DNA of 64,000 bases, taken from Desulfitibacter sp. BRH_c19 (GTDB lineage: Bacteria > Bacillota > DSM-16504 > Desulfitibacterales > Desulfitibacteraceae). A model generated the notes under the pieces. The model saw only the letters and a program-made list of their open reading frames with translations, made no database searches and was not told where the DNA came from. The stretch covers positions 124,001 to 188,000 of the forward strand of contig LOER01000034.1 of assembly GCA_001515945.1 (NCBI GenBank). Reading direction: 5' to 3'. Both the position numbers and the translations under genes were made by a program. Below are positions 1-7,726 of the stretch, piece after piece. Position 1 is the stretch's first letter; every line of letters starts with the position of its first letter.

Positions 1-569
1 TGTATAACTTTAAATACCTCCAGTTTACCAATGGGATCAACCTGAGAAGTAGGTTCATCTAAAACCATAATTTTAGGTTTTAGTATGAGGGATGCGGCAA
101 TAGCTACTCTCTGTTTTTGGCCACCCGATAGATCACTAGGGGGCTTGTCTAAAAAACCCCTATCCAAATTTACTTCGTTTAAAGTCCACTCTAGCCTATC
201 CTTTATTTCTTGTATCGAGAAACCTGCATTCTCTGCACCAAAGACTATCTCTTCTTCTACAGTTCCCCTAATGAACTGGGCATCAGGGTCCTGAAATACC
301 ATACCAACTTTCCTGGCACATTCAGCAATGGGCATGTCAAAGGTATCTATTTCACCGTCTATCATCACTTTACCTTTCATAGATCCATTAAATCTATGTG
401 GTATTAGACCATTCAGGCATCGGCAGAAAGTACTTTTACCTGCACCATTTTGACCCATTATACCTATGAACTCACCTTTTTTAATTTTCAATGAAATATC
501 TTTAAGCACCCACTTCTCAGTATCTTTGTACTGCCAGGATAAATTGTCAATATCAATTATATACTCCAC
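1..569 (-). CDS. ECF transporter ATPase (EcfA' type), cut by left edge
   Basis: ATP-binding subunit of an energy-coupling-factor vitamin/metabolite importer; pairs with the upstream ATPase and the T protein at the membrane. About 189 residues are in the window: Walker A GQNGAGKS at 39-46, Q-loop VFQDP at 91-95, signature LSGGQKQR at 147-154, Walker B IMVLDEPT at 167-174; the C-terminal third lies outside. Start is a GTG at 569 preceded by a G-rich Shine-Dalgarno (run of seven G), overlapping the end of the preceding gene by 13 bases, so the two are translationally coupled. This copy has the canonical signature, unlike its partner. Family assignment is firm; substrate is set by the S component at 3568-4197. 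Confidence 0.9.
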   Translation of the reverse strand, partial: MEYIIDIDNLSWQYKDTEKWVLKDISLKIKKGEFIGIMGQNGAGKSTFCRCLNGLIPHRFNGSMKGKVMIDGEIDTFDMPIAECARKVGMVFQDPDAQFIRGTVEEEIVFGAENAGFSIQEIKDRLEWTLNEVNLDRGFLDKPPSDLSGGQKQRVAIAASLILKPKIMVLDEPTSQVDPIGKLEVFKVI

Positions 570-1411
570 TTGCCGCCCCCCCTTTTCTTGTGAATCTTTT
601 TAATTTCAGCAAATAATTCCGAAACGGTAAGTATGTCTGATTTTATACCTGATTCACCCATTTTTAAAACTAGCTCAGTAATTTGAGGAGGTGCAACGAA
701 AGCTTCTTTTAATTTATCAACTTGAGTAAAAACGTGTCCCGATGGCCCATCCAATAATATCTTCCCACGGCTCATTACTACAGTTCTTTTTGCAAATTCT
801 GTTGAAAATCTCATCTCGTGAGTAATAAATATTATTGTTTTTCCTTCTTCTTTGTTTAGTTTCTCAAAAAGTTTCATAAACTGATAAGCCATTTTATAGT
901 CTTGACCAGTAGTAGGTTCATCCACTATCAATACCTTTGGTTGTAAAGCCAGTATTGCAGCTATAGCTACTCTCTGTTTTTCACCCATGGTTAAAAAGAA
1001 AGGATACTCATCAATTTTATCTAGCAACCCTACTGTTTCCAAAACTTCTTCAACTGTTTTAGCTATCTGATCCTTTGGCACTTTTAATAGTTTCAAACCA
1101 AAGGATACTTCGTCTCTTACACTTCTGCAAAACAGTTGCAAACTTGGATTTTGATATACATAACCAACAGTTCTTGCAAGAGTACCTAGTGGTTGTTCTT
1201 TTACACTTACTCCACCTATCAACACGTCTCCCTCTGTAGGTTTAAGCAGTCCGTTAAAATGCTTTACCAGAGTGGTTTTTCCAGAACCATTTTGTCCTAC
1301 AATAGATACTATTTCTCCCTCATAGATATCCAAATCAACCCCATAAATTGCCTTAGTGCCATCTGGATACTTATAGTGAACATCTTTAACACTTATAAAA
1401 GGCTGAGACAT
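557..1411 (-). CDS. ECF transporter ATPase (EcfA type) with altered signature motif
   Basis: Second ATPase of the ECF importer. 284 residues: Walker A GQNGSGKT at 39-46, Q-loop VYQNP near 86-90, Walker B VLIVDEPT at 160-167, H-loop FITHE near 196-200. The ABC signature reads LTMGEKQR at 140-147 instead of LSGGQ. ABC heterodimers often keep one canonical and one degenerate signature, and the downstream partner is canonical, so an asymmetric ATPase pair is likely. The C-terminal tail of about 60 residues is typical of ECF ATPases. ATG at 1411 follows GAAGGGGG. It lies between the T subunit and the second ATPase in one operon. Confidence 0.9.
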   Translation of the reverse strand: MSQPFISVKDVHYKYPDGTKAIYGVDLDIYEGEIVSIVGQNGSGKTTLVKHFNGLLKPTEGDVLIGGVSVKEQPLGTLARTVGYVYQNPSLQLFCRSVRDEVSFGLKLLKVPKDQIAKTVEEVLETVGLLDKIDEYPFFLTMGEKQRVAIAAILALQPKVLIVDEPTTGQDYKMAYQFMKLFEKLNKEEGKTIIFITHEMRFSTEFAKRTVVMSRGKILLDGPSGHVFTQVDKLKEAFVAPPQITELVLKMGESGIKSDILTVSELFAEIKKIHKKRGGGKWSI

Positions 1412-1448
1412 TTATCTATACCCCCTTCAGTTATTTTATTAGTGCTAT

Positions 1449-2369
1449 TTAAAAAAACCTTTGAAACAATGATGGCCAGAAAGCAGGGTCAGCAGGAATC
1501 CATTTTATAATTGGACCAATTATTGGTAGAAATCTTGCAATTAAAACTGCCAGAAGGAACAATACTACAAATATTATAAATGCCTTATCATGAAATTTAA
1601 GGATTTTATCATGTCCGATATATTCAGTTCTGTTATAATCCTTTGATTTAAACGTTGTCACATATCCTCTTGAATCACAAGCATCAGACATCTCATCTGC
1701 TTTTTTGAGTTCAATCATTATTAATGGCACCATAACAGCAGCATAATATTTGGCTTTTCTTAACATCCCCATGCTATCTAAATCTAATCCTCGAGCTTTT
1801 TGTGCTTCAATTATTTGCATTGCATCGTAGTAGAAGGTAAAGAAACAACGTAATGCAGTAGCTACTATAAATCTAAAAAAATATGGAAAGCGTAGACTCT
1901 TTAATGCAATGTTTATATCTCTTTCATCAATGATAGATAAAACAAATATTACACCAAAAATGGCTGACATCCATCTAACCCACATTGTTACAGTTGCTAT
2001 AAAGTTTTCATAATAATACGTAAAGCCGAATTGAAAAATAACATACTCGTAAGGTGGCTTTATCCATACTGAAGGGAAAAAAGCAAAGCTTAAAAACAAG
2101 AAGAACGTTAAAATAAACAAAAAAGGTGTAAACTTTAACAAGTAAGCTTTTGGTACATTAGCTACCCTATAGCAGATTAAAACAGTAGCAAGAAAAATTA
2201 AGTTCAGAAAAGGGTTGACAATAAGGAAAGGAATATTGAAAACTATAACGATCATTATCCTTGCCAACGGATGTAATACCGAAAACGGTGTCTCCTTGGG
2301 CGTGTAGCCAAAAATTGTTTTTCTATACTCTATTTTTGATCCTGGTGTTGCCAATGTGGCTGTTTCCAC
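1449..2369 (-). CDS. ECF transporter transmembrane protein (EcfT/CbiQ family)
   Basis: Membrane coupling subunit that links the two ATPases to the substrate-binding S component. 306 residues, with a hydrophobic cluster at about 30-125 (closely spaced membrane helices), a cytoplasmic coupling region at about 150-235 containing the family's alanine/arginine motifs (AQKARGLDLDS and SDACDSRGY), and a last membrane helix near 262-285. Starts with GTG at 2369 after GGAGTGGAGG. The order T, A, A' downstream of the S component makes this a self-contained (group I-like) ECF system rather than a shared housekeeping module; that reading is inference from gene order. Confidence 0.88.
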   Translation of the reverse strand: METATLATPGSKIEYRKTIFGYTPKETPFSVLHPLARIMIVIVFNIPFLIVNPFLNLIFLATVLICYRVANVPKAYLLKFTPFLFILTFFLFLSFAFFPSVWIKPPYEYVIFQFGFTYYYENFIATVTMWVRWMSAIFGVIFVLSIIDERDINIALKSLRFPYFFRFIVATALRCFFTFYYDAMQIIEAQKARGLDLDSMGMLRKAKYYAAVMVPLIMIELKKADEMSDACDSRGYVTTFKSKDYNRTEYIGHDKILKFHDKAFIIFVVLFLLAVLIARFLPIIGPIIKWIPADPAFWPSLFQRFF

Positions 2370-2409
2370 GGTCCTCCACTCCTTTTAGTTAAGTGTCTAT
2401 ATCTATCCA

Positions 2410-3285
2410 TTATTGTTTATAAGAAAGACTTTTTCTGTATTGCTTGATAAATTCAACGCCATATGGGTCTATACCATTCAAAAAATCCATAGTCGAAGTC
2501 ATCTGGCTTAAATGTGGGGTTGATGGATTAACCATTGCCACATTTAACCCCCAGGAAGCTCCAGAAACAAAGTACGCTAAGTCAATTAGTCCCGGGTTTG
2601 GCATCATATATCCTGCATTACTTATACCGAGTAGTGCTGGTACTCCCAGCTCTTCATGAAATGCTTTAATTGTTTCTAGAGTAACCTGCATACTATTTGG
2701 GACTACCCCAATAGGTAAACACACAGCGTCTATAGCTAAATCTTCACGAGGTATACCATGTGCTTCTGCGGCATCTACTATACGTTTTGCAACAAACACT
2801 CTATCTTTTACAGATTCAGGTATTCCCTTTTCATAAACTAAAGCCGTTCCAACAGCTGCACCATACTTAGCTATTATTGGCAACATCTTTTTTAGATTAT
2901 CTTTTTCTCCATTTACTATGTTACACATGGCCTTATATGGATAAACTGCTAAGCCTGCTTCTACCACTTTAGTATCCCGGGCGTCAATTGCAATACAGCA
3001 GCCTGTTTTTTCCACAAGTAACTCTATTACTCTTGGCAGCAACTTTAGCTGGTCTAGTTTAGGTTGCATAAGCTGAACATTAACAACATTTATTCCCATT
3101 TCCATGCCATCCTCAGCAAGTTTTAATAAACTGGCCAGACAGCCATCCTGCAGTTCTGCAAGTACTTCAGGTTTTTCTATACAATATCCCATCTGATCAT
3201 TGATACACAAGATAGGTTTTCCTATTCCAAACTCAATTGTTCCTTTTGCATATGAAAGCTTTCCACGAAGAAAATTCTGTACCAT
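2410..3285 (-). CDS. Methyltetrahydrofolate:corrinoid-type methyltransferase (pterin-binding family)
   Basis: 291-residue TIM-barrel protein of the dihydropteroate synthase/MeTr (AcsE, MtgA-like) family, which moves methyl groups between a corrinoid protein and tetrahydrofolate. Visible family features are the early IND segment near 28-30, the IDARDTK strand near 99-105, CNIVNGE near 120-126 (the pterin-pocket Asn), the AIDAVCLPIG strand near 184-193, and LGISNAGYMMP near 218-228. Placed between the ECF S/47-residue genes and EcfT, in the same operon as two UroD-type methyltransferases and a corrinoid protein, it is the obvious last step: methyl-corrinoid to methyl-THF, feeding the Wood-Ljungdahl methyl branch. 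ATG at 3285 follows GGGAGG. The substrate corrinoid partner is inferred. Confidence 0.85.
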   Translation of the reverse strand: MVQNFLRGKLSYAKGTIEFGIGKPILCINDQMGYCIEKPEVLAELQDGCLASLLKLAEDGMEMGINVVNVQLMQPKLDQLKLLPRVIELLVEKTGCCIAIDARDTKVVEAGLAVYPYKAMCNIVNGEKDNLKKMLPIIAKYGAAVGTALVYEKGIPESVKDRVFVAKRIVDAAEAHGIPREDLAIDAVCLPIGVVPNSMQVTLETIKAFHEELGVPALLGISNAGYMMPNPGLIDLAYFVSGASWGLNVAMVNPSTPHLSQMTSTMDFLNGIDPYGVEFIKQYRKSLSYKQ

Positions 3286-3345
3286 ATTCCAATCCTCCCA
3301 ATCCAGACTACTTTCTAGGAGTATTTTTTGCTCTTATTATTGGTA

Positions 3346-3384
3346 GATAGGTTGATCAGTTTAGATGGAACTGATCAACCTATC
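3346..3384 (-). terminator. Perfect 16-bp hairpin between small membrane gene and MeTr gene
   Basis: Left arm 3346-3361 (GATAGGTTGATCAGTT) and right arm 3369-3384 are exact reverse complements with a 7-base loop. It follows the stop codon of the 47-residue gene (3400) and precedes the methyltransferase start (3285). No clean U-run follows on the minus strand, so it may be an mRNA-stabilising or partial-termination hairpin rather than a full terminator. Confidence 0.6.
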
Positions 3385-3399
3385 AATATATTATATTTA

Positions 3400-3543
3400 C
3401 TATTTACTTAAATTTGGAATTACCACCAATAAAACATACGTTACTAAGCCAGTAGCTGCCAAAGTAAACACAACATTGTAAATCATAATACCTTTGGTCC
3501 AACTATCATCAGCATTCTTAACTTCTTTTACATCTTCTACCAT
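3400..3543 (-). CDS. 47-residue single-span membrane protein linked to ECF genes
   Basis: Short gene: ATG at 3543, TAG at 3400-3402, preceded by a perfect GGAGGTG Shine-Dalgarno eight bases upstream. The N-terminus is charged (VEDVKEVKNADDSW), followed by one hydrophobic stretch from about residue 18 to 43 and an NLSK tail, so a single transmembrane helix. It sits 24 bases after the S-component stop and before the MeTr gene. I recognise no family. The position next to the S component suggests a small accessory subunit of the ECF importer, by analogy with small subunits such as CbiN of cobalt ECF systems; that role is inference. The strong RBS and tight spacing make it a real gene. Confidence 0.75.
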   Translation of the reverse strand: MVEDVKEVKNADDSWTKGIMIYNVVFTLAATGLVTYVLLVVIPNLSK

Positions 3544-3567
3544 GTGGTTGCACCTCCTATATTATAG

Positions 3568-4197
3568 TTACGCCAACCAGCGACCTGGTTCATTTGGCAC
3601 ATGTCCTCGGAAACGTACAATAAATGGTGACAATACCCATAAAGCGATGAGCCCTAAAATAATTCTGCCAACAAAAGAGCCGCCAAACCAAGAAGGCCAA
3701 ACTGCCATTAACCAAAATTCGGGAGCTGTCTGTCCTAACACGACGTACCAAGCACTCCAAAATGATGATATCAAGCTATTGATTAAAGCTCCAAAAAGAA
3801 TAAACACAACAATACTTTTCATATCTCTTGCTAAAGGACTACATGCAAAGTAACGAAATGCTAAGGCGGGAACAGCAATTTCAAAAACTGTAGCTAATTG
3901 AAATAATAATGTTGTAATTAAGGGCATGCCCCCTATAGAATTACCTATAATCATTCCGATACATGCACCAAGTATCCCCCATACTCCAAACCACAAACCT
4001 GCTACAACATAAAGACTTACAGCAATATTTAAACTAACTATTACTGCTGAAATTCCAAACCCTAACATGGAAATAGTTTGCAATACTGCAATAATACCTG
4101 CCCATATAGCACAAGTTACAATGTGAATTGTTGTAGGGGTTGGTAGTGTTTCCCGAACTCTTTCAATTGACCCAGTATTTGGTGTCATCTGTGCCAT
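3568..4197 (-). CDS. ECF transporter S component (substrate-specific membrane protein)
   Basis: Integral membrane protein, 209 residues from the chosen start, with about six hydrophobic helices. Glycine-rich helix motifs (GLWFGVWGILGACIGMIIGN near 90-110) resemble ECF S components, and the T and both A genes lie downstream in the same operon. I chose ATG at 4197 because GGAGGTG sits ten bases before it; an in-frame ATG at 4215 overlaps that Shine-Dalgarno and is unlikely. The N-terminal 25 residues are soluble and threonine/proline-rich. Substrate unknown; the operon context argues for the compound degraded by the neighbouring enzymes rather than a vitamin. Ordinary S-component families (BioY, ThiT, RibU) are not obvious. 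Confidence 0.75.
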   Translation of the reverse strand: MAQMTPNTGSIERVRETLPTPTTIHIVTCAIWAGIIAVLQTISMLGFGISAVIVSLNIAVSLYVVAGLWFGVWGILGACIGMIIGNSIGGMPLITTLLFQLATVFEIAVPALAFRYFACSPLARDMKSIVVFILFGALINSLISSFWSAWYVVLGQTAPEFWLMAVWPSWFGGSFVGRIILGLIALWVLSPFIVRFRGHVPNEPGRWLA

Positions 4198-4375
4198 TTT
4201 AATTAACACCTCCATATTTTTTTGGTATCAATAAACCTAGAATACTCTGACAATAAAACCCATTTTTCTCCTCATCACTCCCTTTCTATAATGGTTAGAC
4301 TCTTTTACCCCTCCTTCCTGAATAATAATCCTGCTCAATAGCACACTCAGTCTCTAAATAACTGATTAATATACT

Positions 4376-5251
4376 TTACACTTTAAATAGTTTTTGTAGG
4401 TAAAACTTATGTGGTCCAAAGTTCCCCCCAAAATTCATTGCTCCAATTTGTATAACACCTGGTACTCTAACTGCAGCTTCTATCCCCTGTTTAATTGCTA
4501 TAGCCACTAAGTCTTCGCTGACGCCAAAGAATAATATATTTAGAATTGAACCAACACCTTCTGGTACCTTTGTTTCATCAACTCTATTTCTTAATTCAGG
4601 GCAATACTGATGAAGCTTATAAATCTGCTCAAGACCAAATCCCATAGGAGACACTCCATCAATTCCCTCAAATGCATCTTTCGCTGCTTTAATGGCTATT
4701 ACAGCTGAAACCTCATTTTCTGCATAGCAAACGAAATGGCCATCTACCCCGCTGGTTGAAATGGATACCTCTGTTTCATATTTAAAAAATCCTGTAGTCG
4801 TAGGTACAATACATATATCTCTTCCACTTTCATTCCTAAAAGAATTTACTCCTTGCCAATTCTCTTCTAGGAGACTATTAATTCTAAATTTTTCGACATT
4901 CTCTAAGCCCGATAACATACAATCAAATATTGTAATAGTAGGTATCAATGTAGCAAGGTGATATCTTAAAGCTAATTCTTCAAGAAACTGATCTCTCATA
5001 TGAGGGGGCATAGTCATTGCTATAATAACACCAGGTCTATTATCAGGAGTTTCTTGAGGTAAAGCATTTCTCTCAATGCCACCATTAATTTTTGAGCCCA
5101 ACTCACTTGAACCAGCAGCTCCTGTAAACTGTTGAGCAGCATCCATTGCAATATCTGATGAAACAGCTGTAATAACCAAACGTACCACTTCTAACTTCCA
5201 AGACTCTGCATAAGTATCTTCAATATAAACATTATTTAATAGCATAGACAC
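4376..5251 (-). CDS. Ftr-like protein (formylmethanofuran:H4MPT formyltransferase homologue)
   Basis: 291 residues that align along their whole length with archaeal Ftr as I recall it: N-terminal YIEDTYAESWKLEVVRLVIT, the QETPDNRPGVII segment near 66-77, the central FDCML and TSGVDGHF segments, PEGVGSILNI near 227-236, and the C-terminal GIEAAVRVPGVIQIGAMNFGG with a final KLF. Ftr transfers formyl groups to tetrahydromethanopterin in methanogens and in methylotrophic Proteobacteria (FhcD). No other methanofuran/H4MPT gene is in this window, so the substrate here may differ. GTG at 5251 with GGAGG seven bases upstream is preferred over the ATG two codons later. Neighbours are a zinc dehydrogenase and an amidohydrolase; FwdA/FhcA, the usual partner, is also amidohydrolase-fold, but the one here is of the TrzN/SsnA type. 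Confidence 0.8.
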   Translation of the reverse strand: MSMLLNNVYIEDTYAESWKLEVVRLVITAVSSDIAMDAAQQFTGAAGSSELGSKINGGIERNALPQETPDNRPGVIIAMTMPPHMRDQFLEELALRYHLATLIPTITIFDCMLSGLENVEKFRINSLLEENWQGVNSFRNESGRDICIVPTTTGFFKYETEVSISTSGVDGHFVCYAENEVSAVIAIKAAKDAFEGIDGVSPMGFGLEQIYKLHQYCPELRNRVDETKVPEGVGSILNILFFGVSEDLVAIAIKQGIEAAVRVPGVIQIGAMNFGGNFGPHKFYLQKLFKV

Positions 5252-5291
5252 CTCGATACCTCCAATTTGCTTTACTTAAATTAATTCAAGA

Positions 5292-6308
5292 TTAGCATTC
5301 ATTTTTAATTACAATTTTCATTCCCTGTTGAGAATGTGCTGCTTCAAATGCCTGTTTAATGTCTGTTAAATAAAATGAATGAGTAATAAGTGGTTTAACA
5401 TCAATCTGATTTAAAAACATAAGTTTTAGAGCATCTCTATAATTTGCTAAAGTTGAATCATAACTGCCTATTAGCCTTAACTCCTTATAGTGGACGAGGT
5501 CTAAATCTAATTGAATTTTATCTTTCATTACTGCAGCGAAATATAACACCTGTCCTTTTCTTGCTGAAATAATTAATGCATCTTCTAAAACCTTTTCATT
5601 ACCTACAGCTGATATCACAATATCAGCACCATAGCCGCCAGTTATATGCTTTACTTCTTCAACCATATCCTGGTTTTCAGCATTTATTATAGAATCAAAA
5701 CCTAGACCTTTTGCTACCTCTAGGCGTTCCTTGGTTATTCCTATTATTGTAGTTTTGGCACCACGACTTCGTAAAATCTGTGCATGTAAAAGTCCAATTG
5801 GCCCATCACCTATTACTACTGCATTACAGCCTAATGGTATGTTTAATTGGCTAGTGCCATATATGCAGCAAGATAGTGGTTCAGTTAAAGCCGCCTCTTC
5901 AAATGAGACACCATTGGGAATCTTCACAAGATTTTGAAAAGGATAAACACTATACTCTTTAAATCCCCCAGAAGTATACCCAGCATTCAAACATGCATTG
6001 AAGTGACCCTTATGACAATTAATACATCTACCGCAAACAAGCCTTCCATCCGGTACAACGTGGTCTCCAATTTTAAAACCCTGTACTTCTGTTCCTAATT
6101 TATCTACAACACCAGATAATTCATGACCCATTTGAAATGGATACTGTATAGTCCACCCTTTTGGGCTATTGCCTTTATAAGCCTCTAGGTCTGTTCCACA
6201 TATACCAGCTGCTTTCACTTTTATCCTTACCTCAAAGGGTCCAGGCTCAGGTTGCTCTATTTCAATAATCTGAAATTTCAGAGGTTTAATTAATACAGCT
6301 GCCTTCAT
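5292..6308 (-). CDS. Zinc-dependent medium-chain alcohol/polyol dehydrogenase
   Basis: 338-residue MDR enzyme of the threonine/sorbitol dehydrogenase type; oxidises a secondary alcohol with NAD(P). Visible are the catalytic-zinc Cys in GICGTD near 36-41 and the GHE pair near 61-63, the structural-zinc lobe CGRCINCHKGHFNAC near 92-106, and the nucleotide-binding VIGDGPIGLLHAQ near 165-177. ATG at 6308 follows AAAGGAGG and overlaps the amidohydrolase stop by 4 bases, so the genes are translationally coupled. A second MDR enzyme lies in the same operon at 12516-13544; both have the LDLDLVHYKEL/ISIDPNLIHYKEL segment and are probably paralogues acting on related polyols. Substrate not determinable from sequence. 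Confidence 0.88.
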   Translation of the reverse strand: MKAAVLIKPLKFQIIEIEQPEPGPFEVRIKVKAAGICGTDLEAYKGNSPKGWTIQYPFQMGHELSGVVDKLGTEVQGFKIGDHVVPDGRLVCGRCINCHKGHFNACLNAGYTSGGFKEYSVYPFQNLVKIPNGVSFEEAALTEPLSCCIYGTSQLNIPLGCNAVVIGDGPIGLLHAQILRSRGAKTTIIGITKERLEVAKGLGFDSIINAENQDMVEEVKHITGGYGADIVISAVGNEKVLEDALIISARKGQVLYFAAVMKDKIQLDLDLVHYKELRLIGSYDSTLANYRDALKLMFLNQIDVKPLITHSFYLTDIKQAFEAAHSQQGMKIVIKNEC

Positions 6309-7726
6309 TCTTTGCCCTCCTTTATAGATGTAAGGTAATATGAGGGTACACTTAACCCCGCTTCTTTAAAACGCCCTAATGCATAGGCTTCAGCTTCATA
6401 AAGTGCCTCTTCTTCATTTACAGTTAGCATGATTTTATTGTCCATGACTATATTTCCGTTTACTATAACCGTATCTACATTTCCAGATTGAGCACAATAT
6501 ACTAGGTTATTAATAATATTGTTTATAGGTCTCATGTTAGCTGATTTAAGATCAACCAGAATTATATCAGCTAGCTTACCGGATTCTAAAGTTCCTAATT
6601 GATCTCCTAACCCAAGGGATTTTGCTCCTCCTATAGTAGCCATTTCTAAAGCTTGATAGCTTGAAACAATCATAGAGTCTAGATTTGCAACCCGCTGAAG
6701 CATAACTGCTATTCTCATGGTTTGAAAAATATCTGTATTATCATTAACTGCACAACTGTCTGTACCTAATGATACATTTATGCCCTCTTTTAGAATTTTT
6801 GCTATAGGAGCTATTCCAGATCCTATTTTCATATTGCATTCAGGATTATGAACTACCGATGTTCCTGTCTCTTTTAGTATCTTTATGTCTTCATCTGTTA
6901 CCCAGATACAATGAGCCGCTAGAACATCATTTCCTAAAACTCCTAGATCCTTTAAGAATTCGGTTGGAGTTTTGTTATAATTCTTTTTAAAGCTATTATA
7001 CTCATATTCTGTTTCCGCTAAATGAATGTGAATTGGGATATGCTTCATGTCAGCTAGTTCACGTACTTTAGTTAACATACCAGGGGTACATGAATTGGGA
7101 CAGGCTAAACCATACCAAAATGAAACCCTATTATCCTTAGAACCCTTACATCGTTCGTTAAGCTCATCAGCTAAATTAAACAATATGTCATTACTTAATA
7201 TGGCCGCTGAAGGTGTCCATTTATGATTATCTGTAATAGTCAGTGTATGTGCCGCCCTAATCCCAATGTCTTCATACACTTTAATAGTATCAACAGGTGT
7301 TGCCCATTCCATATTAACCACGCTCGTAATACCCGATTTTATATTTGTAATGCATCCATGTAAAGTGGCAAAGTTTTGGAGTTCATTTCTGCCATTTAGA
7401 TAGTCCTGTACAGCCACCCTAATTCTCGGAAAACTCACTTGATCAATCCAATCAATTAATGGCAAATCATCTCTAGCACCTTTCAGGAAATCCTGTAAGA
7501 AATGACAATGAGCGTTTATCAGCCCAGGCATTACCGCCTTATTTCTTGCATTAATAATCTTTCTACCATTGTACTTATCTATTAAAGTATCTGTTGTGCC
7601 AACCTCAAGGATTCTGCCTTTATTTACAGCTACTGCACCGTTTTCAATAACTTGATTTGGTCCAGTAACTGGAACGACTAAACCATTCATTATTAACATA
7701 TCTATATTCATTTTAGTTTCACTCAT
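6305..7726 (-). CDS. Metal-dependent amidohydrolase (TrzN/AtzA/SsnA-type deaminase family)
   Basis: Cytosolic amidohydrolase of the cytosine deaminase-like superfamily that hydrolyses C-N (or C-halide) bonds on heterocycles or amidines. Family marks: LINAHCHFLQDFLKG (metal HxH), HIHLAETEYEY, AAHCIWVTDEDI, HNPECNMKIGSG, and SLGTDSCAVNDN with the catalytic Asp, then the C-terminal composite beta domain (LESGKLADIILVDL). I start at ATG 7726 (473 residues), which has GAGGTG seven bases upstream; an in-frame ATG at 7741 overlaps that RBS. The start overlaps the end of the Fe-S gene (ATGAGTGA). In the demethylation/polyol operon it would handle an amine or amidine group of the substrate; inference only. 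Confidence 0.85.
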   Translation of the reverse strand: MSETKMNIDMLIMNGLVVPVTGPNQVIENGAVAVNKGRILEVGTTDTLIDKYNGRKIINARNKAVMPGLINAHCHFLQDFLKGARDDLPLIDWIDQVSFPRIRVAVQDYLNGRNELQNFATLHGCITNIKSGITSVVNMEWATPVDTIKVYEDIGIRAAHTLTITDNHKWTPSAAILSNDILFNLADELNERCKGSKDNRVSFWYGLACPNSCTPGMLTKVRELADMKHIPIHIHLAETEYEYNSFKKNYNKTPTEFLKDLGVLGNDVLAAHCIWVTDEDIKILKETGTSVVHNPECNMKIGSGIAPIAKILKEGINVSLGTDSCAVNDNTDIFQTMRIAVMLQRVANLDSMIVSSYQALEMATIGGAKSLGLGDQLGTLESGKLADIILVDLKSANMRPINNIINNLVYCAQSGNVDTVIVNGNIVMDNKIMLTVNEEEALYEAEAYALGRFKEAGLSVPSYYLTSIKEGKE

